Shown: positions 1 to 5,235 of the stretch, piece after piece | Layout: the number at the start of each line of letters is the position of its first letter | Numbering within the stretch: the stretch's first letter is position 1 | Origin: DSSM01 sp964484125 | Lineage (GTDB): Bacteria > Bacteroidota > Ignavibacteria > Tepidaquicellales > Tepidaquicellaceae | NCBI GenBank assembly: GCA_964484125.1 | Contig: CAZAEK010000055.1 | Span: 1 to 5,235 of the forward strand | Length of the DNA stretch: 5,235 bases | Direction of reading: 5' to 3' | Notes under the pieces: model-generated | The model's database searches: none | What the model was told of the DNA's origin: nothing | What the model saw: the letters and a program-made list of their open reading frames with translations, nothing else | Made by a program: the position numbers and the translations under genes

Positions 1-1205
1 TGACGGGCTGGGTACAGCAGACAATTCCGAGACCGGATTTACCGGTCAAGGACTTACAGTTTCTGGATAGCTTGACAGGCTTTATGGTTTCAACAAAACC
101 TGCTATTGATACTGCTTTTATTTTCAAAACCACAGACGGAGGAAATAGTTGGAATACTTCCTACTTTGACAGTACTTACTTAACATGTATGGATATGGTT
201 GATAAAGATGTTGGCTACTGTTGTGGCGCAAAGGTAGGTTTGGGAATAATAAATAAAACAACAAATGGTGGGAATAACTGGTTTACGGTATCCGGAATTC
301 CATTTCAATTTTTAGAAGATATTAATTTTATAAACAAAGACACAGGCTGGGTATGCAGTAGTGATTTTATAATCGGTGGTGGCTTATGGCGGACGACCGA
401 CGGCGGAACAAGCTGGCATAAGCAATTAAACGAAACAATTGCGCCGTCAAAAATATTTTTTGTAAACAACAGCACAGGCTGGGTGATTAATTATGACGGA
501 TATAATTTATATAAAACTACAAACTGCGGTGTGAATTGGTTTTTGCAAGCTAATTTAGGAAATTCAGTTATTACCGATATTTATTTTGCTACAGCTGATA
601 CAGGCTGGATGGTTAAAGAAGCTTTTTCCACACCGAGTTTAATGCGATCAATAAATGGCGGTAATAATTGGTATAGTGTTAACGCACCAACTATAGTGAT
701 GGAATCTAGATTATATTTTGTAAATAATAAGAAGGGGTGGGCTGGAAGCGCTCCATACAAGATATATGCAACATCAGATGGATATAACTGGGGGACACAA
801 ACATCTCCTAGACCATCAAATTATAATGTTTCATTCGCTGATACTTTAGTCGGTTGGGCAGGTGCGTCAGGACTTGTACATACAACTGATGGAGGCGGCA
901 TAATAGTCAGTTCAAATGAAGAAATAACAAAGATACCGAAAGAATTTTCACTTGAACAAAACTATCCAAATCCGTTTAATCAGGTTTCAATAATAAATTA
1001 TAAATTATCAAAAGCCGGAATGATTAGCATTAGAATATATGATATAAGCGGGAAAGAAATATCAATCTTAGTAAATGAGAGAAAAAACGCCGGTAATTAT
1101 TCGGTTACTTTTGACGGCAGTAAATTAACAAGCGGAATATATTTTTATGCATTGTTTGCAGACGGTATAGCAGCAGATACAAAAAAAGCGATAATAATAA
1201 AATGA
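1..1205 (+). CDS. Secreted YCF48/BNR-type beta-propeller protein with T9SS type A sorting domain (5'-truncated)
   Basis: The frame is open from base 3 (first whole codon ACG, Thr) to a TGA at 1203-1205, giving 400 residues; the true start lies before the window. The first residues, T-G-W-V-Q-Q, look like the end of a repeat unit, so the TTG at 72 and the ATG at 84 are internal codons and not starts. Most of the protein is a series of roughly 40-45-residue units. Each has an Asp-box-like core (T-T-[DN]-G-G-x-x-W) followed about 20 residues later by a [TKV]-G-W motif, as in YCF48-like or sialidase-type propeller repeats. A short linker then leads to an 87-residue C-terminal T9SS sorting domain. 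The protein is therefore probably exported by the Sec system and then secreted or anchored at the surface by T9SS. YCF48-like repeats in such bacteria are usually of unknown ligand and role; nothing here shows catalysis. A glycosidase (sialidase) function is unlikely on repeats alone. The family call is firm; the biological role is unknown. Confidence 0.9.
   Translation, partial: TGWVQQTIPRPDLPVKDLQFLDSLTGFMVSTKPAIDTAFIFKTTDGGNSWNTSYFDSTYLTCMDMVDKDVGYCCGAKVGLGIINKTTNGGNNWFTVSGIPFQFLEDINFINKDTGWVCSSDFIIGGGLWRTTDGGTSWHKQLNETIAPSKIFFVNNSTGWVINYDGYNLYKTTNCGVNWFLQANLGNSVITDIYFATADTGWMVKEAFSTPSLMRSINGGNNWYSVNAPTIVMESRLYFVNNKKGWAGSAPYKIYATSDGYNWGTQTSPRPSNYNVSFADTLVGWAGASGLVHTTDGGGIIVSSNEEITKIPKEFSLEQNYPNPFNQVSIINYKLSKAGMISIRIYDISGKEISILVNERKNAGNYSVTFDGSKLTSGIYFYALFADGIAADTKKAIIIK
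126..899 (+). repeat. Tandem Asp-box (YCF48/BNR) protein repeats, six clear and one degenerate
   Basis: The conserved Trp codons of the Asp-box cores fall at 150, 279, 414, 537, 669 and 789, giving spacings of 43, 45, 41, 44 and 40 residues. A seventh core (T-T-D-G-G-G, 882-899) lacks the Trp and closes the array just before the sorting-domain linker. The partner motif G-W recurs at about 348, 480, 603, 738 and 855, and is also visible at the window start (6-11), so at least one more unit lies upstream. The fourth unit has Cys in place of the first Gly (T-T-N-C-G), and the sixth is one residue shorter (T-S-D-G-Y-N-W). The DNA copies have diverged, so this is an old protein repeat and not a recent tandem duplication. 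Seven or more blades would suit a closed propeller. Confidence 0.85.
942..1202 (+). other. T9SS type A C-terminal sorting domain
   Basis: These 87 residues begin E-F-S-L-E-Q-N-Y-P-N-P-F-N. They continue with an I-x-Y-x-L region, then I-R-I-Y-D-I-S-G-K-E, a loop with N-A-G-x-Y, then L-T-S-G-I-Y-F-Y, and end in a charged strand, T-K-K-A-I-I-I-K. The order and spacing match the Por-secretion-system type A sorting domain. In known members this is recognised by the T9SS translocon and usually cleaved on secretion. It is the strongest taxonomic clue in the window. Confidence 0.95.
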
Positions 1206-1301
1206 ATAAAACATAACAATTAATTTGATCATAAAATTTATAAAAATAACATTTACAAACATAACATTAATAAACCAAAAAAGCAGAAGGGAAAAAAGCT
1301 T
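1206..1301 (+). other. AT-rich intergenic spacer, no clear terminator or promoter
   Basis: These 96 bases between the two genes are almost all A and T. I found no GC-rich hairpin followed by a T run, so there is no recognisable intrinsic terminator for the upstream gene. A T-A-A-T-T-T-G string at 1221-1227 resembles the Bacteroidota -7 element (TAnnTTTG) but is one base short, and no -33 TTG lies the right distance upstream. Read-through from the first gene into the second is therefore possible, though not shown. Confidence 0.5.
1285..1291 (+). promoter_or_regulatory. Ribosome binding site for the giant ORF
   Basis: The purine string AGAAGGG ends 10 bases before the ATG at 1302 and is the only Shine-Dalgarno-like sequence in the spacer. 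With the typical signal peptide that follows, it supports 1302 as the start. Many Bacteroidota depend little on Shine-Dalgarno pairing, so the support is moderate. Confidence 0.6.
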
Positions 1302-1376
1302 ATGAGAAAGAAACTTTACACAACTTTAGTTGCATTGTTGGCAGCCGCAGTTTACTTTATTGCAATAACGGGATTA
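1302..1376 (+). other. N-terminal signal peptide of the giant protein
   Basis: M-R-K-K is followed by a hydrophobic stretch rich in Leu, Ala, Val, Ile and Phe (residues 5-22), then T-G-L-K-G-S. This has the n-region and h-region of a Sec signal peptide. The cleavage site is not obvious. No lipobox Cys follows, so a lipoprotein is unlikely. An uncleaved single membrane anchor is the alternative. Confidence 0.8.
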
Positions 1377-4300
1377 AAAGGTTCAGTCGGTAGGGAGATT
1401 AACGCCAATACATACTCCGGCGGAGAAAAAAGCGAGACAATAAGCACAAGAGATACATTTACAAACTGTATATTTAATTCTGAGTATAGTGAAATAGTAG
1501 AGTGGGGGAAACCCAAACTTCTCATCACACAAAGTATAGACAGATATAAGGAGTTAAACTTTAACGCCATACATCTGTATGATGCATGGGGCTCAGGCAG
1601 ATACGGAGTACCGGATAGCGTTTTGAGTTTGGAGCAGATAAATAATTTTAAGGGTGTATTGGATTCGGTTGAAGAAGGCAATCTATTCGGATTCTATGAA
1701 AGGAGCCATTTAAGCAAATATTGTTACGGACAGAGATTGATATATGAAGTGCCTGTTACGCCAAACGATTCAATCACGAACTCCGGATTTGTATATAGAA
1801 ACAGCGACAGGGGGAGTTATGAGACAGATTCAGGCAGAACGGTATTGCATGCAATTCCGGGAGTTCAAGATACCGGTTATTTATGCAAAGGGATATATGA
1901 AAACTTACAGCATAGCGACTTATTTGACTTCAGGCAGAATGATAAAGGAACTTGGTATATAAAACCGGTGATGAGAATACCGACAGGAATGAACCCGGGA
2001 ATACCAGTCGTCAGAATAGAAATAATTCCATTCGGTGGAGGAGATCCTGTAAAACAGATAACTATAAATACCGATAATTTTTTAGATGGGAATTTTAATT
2101 ATGACGGAAGCTATCTGGAAAAATATTTTAGATTATCCTCATCTTTACAAATCTCCGGCAATACAAATTCAACAGACTTGAACCACGGTAGAGATGAAAA
2201 CTGGTCAGAATGGGACAACAATTGCAAGGTTGACTTTCGGGTTTACTGGTACGGAGAATGTGAGGTTTGGTTTGATAAGATGATTGTGGATGATGGGACT
2301 GCGGATAGATTGTTTAACACTACATTGCAAACGAGTATTATTAATCCACGCATCCAACAGGAGGTAACATATTTCACAAACTACGGCAGTCTTTACAGCT
2401 TCTTTATGGACGAGATATGTATTTCTCAATATCCCTGCTTGCAATACGTTGCAAAGAAAATGAGGGAATATAGTACCGGCTCAAATCGTTCCAAACTATC
2501 CATAGCAGTAACAAATTATCTTCATGTGCGCGGACTAAGAAACGATGGATTAAGCTATCAGGTATATCTGGATTCGATACAGCCGAACTTTTTGCAATGC
2601 GACCATCATGGATTTTCCGATAATGAGCCCAGGATACCGGCTGTATTCCCGAATCCCGATGGAAAAATCCCTCAGAGTTGGTTTACAACTACAGCAAATT
2701 ATAACAATAATTTACAAAATAAAGTATTTGGCAGTACTACGGATGTTGTTACAAAAAACGAAGTCGGCACATTGATATATGAGATAAAAAAGACAAGAAC
2801 AAGCATAAGCAGTAATTACACAGGTACAAAATTCATAATGCAGCCTCAAATACACGGATTTATATTCACGGATACAAATACAGGCAATTATAACAACGGT
2901 TTGCGTGAGCCGACCAATGAAGAGATACAGGCACAGACAATGATATCAATTGCTCACGGAGCAGAAGGAATATGCTGGTTTATTTATAACAGCCATATTT
3001 GGAAAACAAAATCAGACAAAGTAAAACAATATATGCTTGGACTTCTTGCTCCGGAAAATGACACAGCCAAACGCATAGTAAACGATTACAAACAAAACAA
3101 ATGGCAATATGTCTCGTCAATGAACGGAAAGATAGAGAAATGGCGAGAAGTACTGGAGCAGGTAAAATGGACAGGCGGCTACAGCGTACATAGCGAAGGG
3201 GCTAATCATAATTTCATAAGTGATATAAGGAGCATATACAGAAATCCATCGGGAATATTTACAGATGAGCCAAACTGTATAAACTGTGATGTAGAAAAAT
3301 ACTGGGAAGAGGGATTTTTCGAACCTGATGATTTGAATGACCTGAGCAAATACCTGATAATGGTAAACAGAAGATGTATTCCTGAAGTAGAAACCGGAGT
3401 AGGAGATAAAAGAGTATTAAAGATAAAGTTTAACGTATCTCAATTACAAGGATTTAATAACTGGGTGATAGAAGATGTTAACACCGGCGAACAAATAATC
3501 TTTGACAAGAACACACAGATATCAGGCGGCTATCTGAATCTTGGAACTTTAGGAGAATTTGAGCCCGGAGAAGGAAAGTTGTTTAAACTCGCCCCCGTAA
3601 TGCAGGAAGGCGGAACACTTATTACCGATGAAAATATAGAGAATTTAAGTTCTTTTGATTGCAAAGATATGGTTTACGGAAACGGACACAATATTACAAT
3701 AGGTCAGGGAGTAACGATAAACTTTGCGGATACTGCCGGAATAGAGATGCAGATCGGAAATTTCCTTTGCGGAAATGATAATACATTCGGCTCAACGCAG
3801 GTTACCTTAAAGCCAAAAGTACCCTCAGCAGGCTGGAACGGAGTATCGGTATCGGACGGAGGAATACTCTATATTTACAATACTATATTTGAGAATCCGA
3901 AATCCGGAAAATATTCATTAACATTTGCAAACTGCAGTGAAATTAAAGTAAAATACTGCACATTTAATAATAACAGCGACCTGAATAATAACGGCGGAAT
4001 AATGATAAATGTATATATTTCAAATGCCGAGCCGGTTCCTTCGTATATATCTAATAACTTATTTGTAATGAAAGGCAGTAATTTACCTGCTTTAAATATA
4101 AATTCTACTGCCGGCAGTTCAACTAATCCGGTAATAGTTGAATATAATACTTTTAATACCGTAACAAGTTCGTTAGAAGCAATATCTTTTACAAATGTTT
4201 CAGGAGGAGAAATCAAGGATAATTCAATAACAAACTATGAAAAAGGAATAAAGTTGATTGTATCATCTACAAATATATTCAATAATTATATAACCTCAAA

Positions 4301-5235
4301 TTTACCATATTCCATAGGCATAGAGGGATATAATAATGAAATGGTGATGGGAAGTTCCGGCTCTTATTTCATTGGAGGACTAAATAACATAATACTCACG
4401 GGAAATAACTCCAACAGTTTTAAAATGACAAATTCATATTTTGATGTTGATTTCGGAAAAAATACATTTGATATCCCAAACTCATCATCACTTATGCACT
4501 GGACAGGATATTTTCCGGAAGATATGCAGTCAACAGAATTGATAAATGCACGAAAGAACTGCTTCAAGGTCGGCGGAACAAATGACACTGCAAGGCACGA
4601 CATAACCATAGGATATGGCGGAGAGCCGGCAAATATAGAATTTGAGGAATACGACTGCGGAAGTGAAATGCCGGAAGATTACGAAGTAATAACACAAAGC
4701 GACGGATATTTAGACACAATATATATCAACACCGGAGGCGAAGGAGCATCGGGCAGGGATAAAATAACTAATAAGAAAGCAGATAAGAAAACAGAATTAA
4801 CATCCGGAAAAAGCGGAAAAGCTGAAATAGTAACATATAAATCACTAAAGGATTCTATAACGATACTGATAAGAAGGCGTAATTTTCAGGAGGCAGAGAT
4901 GAAACTAAAGCAAATACTTACAATATACAGCGATAGTTCTTACGCATTAAATACTCCCGGACTGCTTTTTTACTGCGTATCACAGCAGGATACAAGCACA
5001 GAAAAGCATCAACAAACAAAGACATTCTACGAAACGGCAATACAAAATAATCAGGGAAAACCCGAACTGCTGAAACGGCTTTTTTATTACATACAGAAAT
5101 GCAAGGTAAAACTCGGACAATACAGCAGTGCACTTGAAGGATTTCTATATATAATGCAGAATAATCAATATAATATGCTTGGACTGATAGCAAGCTGGGA
5201 TTATGCTGCAACACAGCTATTGATGGGTTCAGGTG
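1302..5235 (+). CDS. Giant secreted multidomain protein: glycosidase-like barrel, beta-helix and TPR-like region (3'-truncated)
   Basis: One frame runs from ATG 1302 to the window end without a stop: 1311 whole codons plus one base. The C-terminus is missing. Domains in order: signal peptide (about residues 1-25); TIM-barrel-like region starting at residue 86 (N-F-N-A-I-H-L-Y-D) and ending near 565; a beta-sandwich module (about 218-338) inserted in the barrel; a post-barrel helical and beta-sandwich region to about 770; a right-handed parallel beta-helix (about 772-1065); a Lys-rich linker (about 1150-1180); and a helical TPR-like segment (about 1181-1311). The barrel resembles glycoside-hydrolase-like domains in general shape, and both the barrel and the beta-helix suggest polysaccharide or surface-glycan interaction. 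I do not recognise a named family, and activity is not proven. The protein is presumably exported; a T9SS sorting domain may follow the window end, as in the gene 96 bases upstream. ATG 1302 is chosen because it is preceded by AGAAGGG and followed directly by a Lys/Arg-hydrophobic signal sequence. Confidence 0.9.
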   Translation, partial: MRKKLYTTLVALLAAAVYFIAITGLKGSVGREINANTYSGGEKSETISTRDTFTNCIFNSEYSEIVEWGKPKLLITQSIDRYKELNFNAIHLYDAWGSGRYGVPDSVLSLEQINNFKGVLDSVEEGNLFGFYERSHLSKYCYGQRLIYEVPVTPNDSITNSGFVYRNSDRGSYETDSGRTVLHAIPGVQDTGYLCKGIYENLQHSDLFDFRQNDKGTWYIKPVMRIPTGMNPGIPVVRIEIIPFGGGDPVKQITINTDNFLDGNFNYDGSYLEKYFRLSSSLQISGNTNSTDLNHGRDENWSEWDNNCKVDFRVYWYGECEVWFDKMIVDDGTADRLFNTTLQTSIINPRIQQEVTYFTNYGSLYSFFMDEICISQYPCLQYVAKKMREYSTGSNRSKLSIAVTNYLHVRGLRNDGLSYQVYLDSIQPNFLQCDHHGFSDNEPRIPAVFPNPDGKIPQSWFTTTANYNNNLQNKVFGSTTDVVTKNEVGTLIYEIKKTRTSISSNYTGTKFIMQPQIHGFIFTDTNTGNYNNGLREPTNEEIQAQTMISIAHGAEGICWFIYNSHIWKTKSDKVKQYMLGLLAPENDTAKRIVNDYKQNKWQYVSSMNGKIEKWREVLEQVKWTGGYSVHSEGANHNFISDIRSIYRNPSGIFTDEPNCINCDVEKYWEEGFFEPDDLNDLSKYLIMVNRRCIPEVETGVGDKRVLKIKFNVSQLQGFNNWVIEDVNTGEQIIFDKNTQISGGYLNLGTLGEFEPGEGKLFKLAPVMQEGGTLITDENIENLSSFDCKDMVYGNGHNITIGQGVTINFADTAGIEMQIGNFLCGNDNTFGSTQVTLKPKVPSAGWNGVSVSDGGILYIYNTIFENPKSGKYSLTFANCSEIKVKYCTFNNNSDLNNNGGIMINVYISNAEPVPSYISNNLFVMKGSNLPALNINSTAGSSTNPVIVEYNTFNTVTSSLEAISFTNVSGGEIKDNSITNYEKGIKLIVSSTNIFNNYITSNLPYSIGIEGYNNEMVMGSSGSYFIGGLNNIILTGNNSNSFKMTNSYFDVDFGKNTFDIPNSSSLMHWTGYFPEDMQSTELINARKNCFKVGGTNDTARHDITIGYGGEPANIEFEEYDCGSEMPEDYEVITQSDGYLDTIYINTGGEGASGRDKITNKKADKKTELTSGKSGKAEIVTYKSLKDSITILIRRRNFQEAEMKLKQILTIYSDSSYALNTPGLLFYCVSQQDTSTEKHQQTKTFYETAIQNNQGKPELLKRLFYYIQKCKVKLGQYSSALEGFLYIMQNNQYNMLGLIASWDYAATQLLMGSG
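1557..2999 (+). other. TIM-barrel, glycosidase-like region (residues 86-566)
   Basis: Successive hydrophobic strands look like barrel strands: N-F-N-A-I-H-L-Y-D (86-94, first strand); L-Y-S-F-F-M-D-E (364-371), ending in an Asp-Glu pair; K-L-S-I-A-V-T-N (398-405); F-L-Q-C-D-H-H-G-F (430-438); K-F-I-M-Q-P-Q-I-H-G-F (510-520); and G-A-E-G-I-C-W-F-I-Y-N (553-563). Just before the last strand comes R-E-P-T-N-E-E-I-Q-A-Q (535-545), a pattern like the R-x-P-T-x-E-E-x-x-x-Q helix seen in some beta-galactosidase-like and related barrels. Candidate catalytic residues are D370/E371, D434 and H435/H436. The strand containing Q514/Q516/H518 lacks an acidic residue where a clan GH-A nucleophile would sit. 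This fold call rests on strand pattern alone; a non-hydrolytic sugar-binding barrel is possible. Confidence 0.55.
1953..2315 (+). other. Beta-sandwich, CBM-like module inserted in the barrel (residues 218-338)
   Basis: This stretch is rich in alternating hydrophobic and aromatic strands. It opens with W-Y-I-K-P-V-M-R-I-P, continues with V-V-R-I-E-I-I-P-F, and ends with V-D-F-R-V-Y-W-Y-G-E-C-E-V-W-F-D (310-325) and a V-D-D near 329-331. Paired strands with exposed Trp and Tyr suggest a jelly-roll carbohydrate-binding-type fold lying between the first barrel strand and the Asp-Glu strand. The long Asn/Ser-rich loop at about residues 286-309 fits between two strands. I do not recognise a numbered CBM family; the role is inferred from pattern only. 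Confidence 0.45.
3348..3620 (+). other. Post-barrel beta-sandwich domain (about residues 683-773)
   Basis: After helices following the barrel, this part starts K-Y-L-I-M-V-N-R-R-C (683-692). It then has V-L-K-I-K-F-N, W-V-I-E-D-V-N-T-G-E and a final L-G-E-F-E-P-G-E-G-K-L-F-K-L (near 750-763). A strand ending in P-G-E-G followed by L-F-x-L is the usual last strand of the C-terminal beta-sandwich accessory domain in many barrel glycosidases, which strengthens the glycosidase-like reading of the barrel. The next residues, G-G-T-L-I-T-D-E, begin the beta-helix. Confidence 0.5.
3615..4490 (+). other. Right-handed parallel beta-helix (about residues 772-1063)
   Basis: The region is dominated by Asn, Gly, Ser, Thr and short hydrophobic strands. 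It has the entry pattern I-T-I-G-x-G-V-T-I-N-F, then W-N-G-V-S-V-S-D-G-G (W845). A ladder of strand-turn motifs follows: N-T-I-F, Y-C-T-F, N-N-L-F, Y-N-T-F, D-N-S-I and N-N-Y-I, with the central hydrophobic residues coded at about 3885, 3960, 4059, 4149, 4224 and 4287. Spacings of 25, 33, 30, 25 and 21 residues suit one helix turn each. Such folds occur in pectate lyases, polysaccharide lyases and adhesins. I see no identifiable lyase catalytic motif, so a binding or structural role is equally possible. Confidence 0.75.
4743..5235 (+). other. Lys-rich linker followed by TPR-like helical region
   Basis: After the beta-helix and a short Gly-rich piece, residues about 1150-1180 are strongly basic and polar (runs such as N-K-K-A-D-K-K-T and S-G-K-S-G-K). 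From about 1181 the character changes to amphipathic helix. R-R-R-N-F-Q-E-A-E-M-K-L-K-Q-I (from 1191) and later C-K-V-K-L-G-Q-Y-S-S-A-L-E-G-F fit the TPR pattern of a basic or aromatic turn, a conserved Ala and a following helix (x-G-x-[YF]-x-x-A-x-x-x-[YF]). At least two helix pairs are visible before the window ends. TPR units usually bind proteins; here they would be outside the inner membrane. The call is moderate because only one and a half to two units are clear. Confidence 0.55.

Noticed and set aside
72..86. TTG at 72 or ATG at 84 as start of the propeller gene
   Set aside because: The frame is open upstream to base 3, and the upstream residues (T-G-W-V, then D-L-Q-F-L-D-S-L-T-G-F) are repeat-like, so these are internal codons.
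126..899. Sialidase activity suggested by the Asp-boxes
   Set aside because: Asp-box repeats occur in many non-enzymatic propellers. The arginine triad and other sialidase catalytic residues are not identifiable, and the repeat pattern fits YCF48-like repeats better.
1220..1244. Possible promoter for the giant gene
   Set aside because: TTAATTTG at 1220-1227 departs from TAnnTTTG and lacks a -33 element. TTGATC (1225) and TATAAA (1239) are only 8 bases apart, too close for a sigma70-type promoter. AT-rich spacers give such strings by chance.
1302..1376. Lipoprotein signal for the giant protein
   Set aside because: No Cys follows the hydrophobic stretch within the expected range, so a lipobox is absent.
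1352..1681. Open minus-strand frame of 109 codons
   Set aside because: It lies wholly opposite the giant plus-strand frame, which has a signal peptide and domain patterns. The minus product has no recognisable motif and no ribosome binding site that I could see. The same applies to the minus frames at 2205-2444, 3875-4216, 4364-4609 and 4918-5214.
1744..1962. Plus-strand frame of 72 codons
   Set aside because: It overlaps the giant frame in another phase and shows no domain or motif.

Overview
This window holds two same-strand genes, and both run off an edge. There is a 5'-truncated gene at 1-1205 and a 3'-truncated giant gene from 1302 to the last base. They are separated by a 96-base AT-rich gap. 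Both encode large exported or surface proteins. I see no RNA genes, mobile elements, CRISPR arrays or minus-strand genes.

Likely organism: an AT-rich bacterium of the Bacteroidota/Ignavibacteriota neighbourhood, or a related lineage with a type IX secretion system (T9SS). The main evidence is the C-terminus of the first protein, which carries the N-Y-P-N-P-F-N motif followed by a beta-sandwich ending in a lysine-rich strand. This is the type A T9SS sorting domain common in Ignavibacteria, Kryptonia, Kapabacteria, Calditrichota and related groups. Heavy use of ATA (Ile), AGA (Arg) and AAT/AAC (Asn) codons agrees with an AT-rich genome. The phylum assignment is inference.

Region 1-1205: the last 400 residues of a beta-propeller protein built from YCF48/BNR-type Asp-box repeats, ending in the sorting domain. 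Region 1206-1301: spacer with a plausible Shine-Dalgarno sequence but no convincing promoter or terminator. Region 1302-5235: one uninterrupted reading frame of 1311 codons with no stop in the window. I translated it codon by codon. In order it appears to hold a signal peptide, a TIM-barrel glycosidase-like region with a beta-sandwich module inserted in it, a second beta-sandwich, a right-handed parallel beta-helix, a lysine-rich linker and a TPR-like helical segment. Its C-terminus lies beyond the window; a T9SS sorting domain there would be expected but cannot be seen.

The two genes could be a co-transcribed pair of secreted proteins, but nothing in the sequence shows that they work together. 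The large protein is the more interesting object. Its domain order is unusual, and its barrel has an acidic Asp-Glu pair where a glycosidase acid/base might sit, but no evident Glu or Asp on the strand where a partner nucleophile would be expected.
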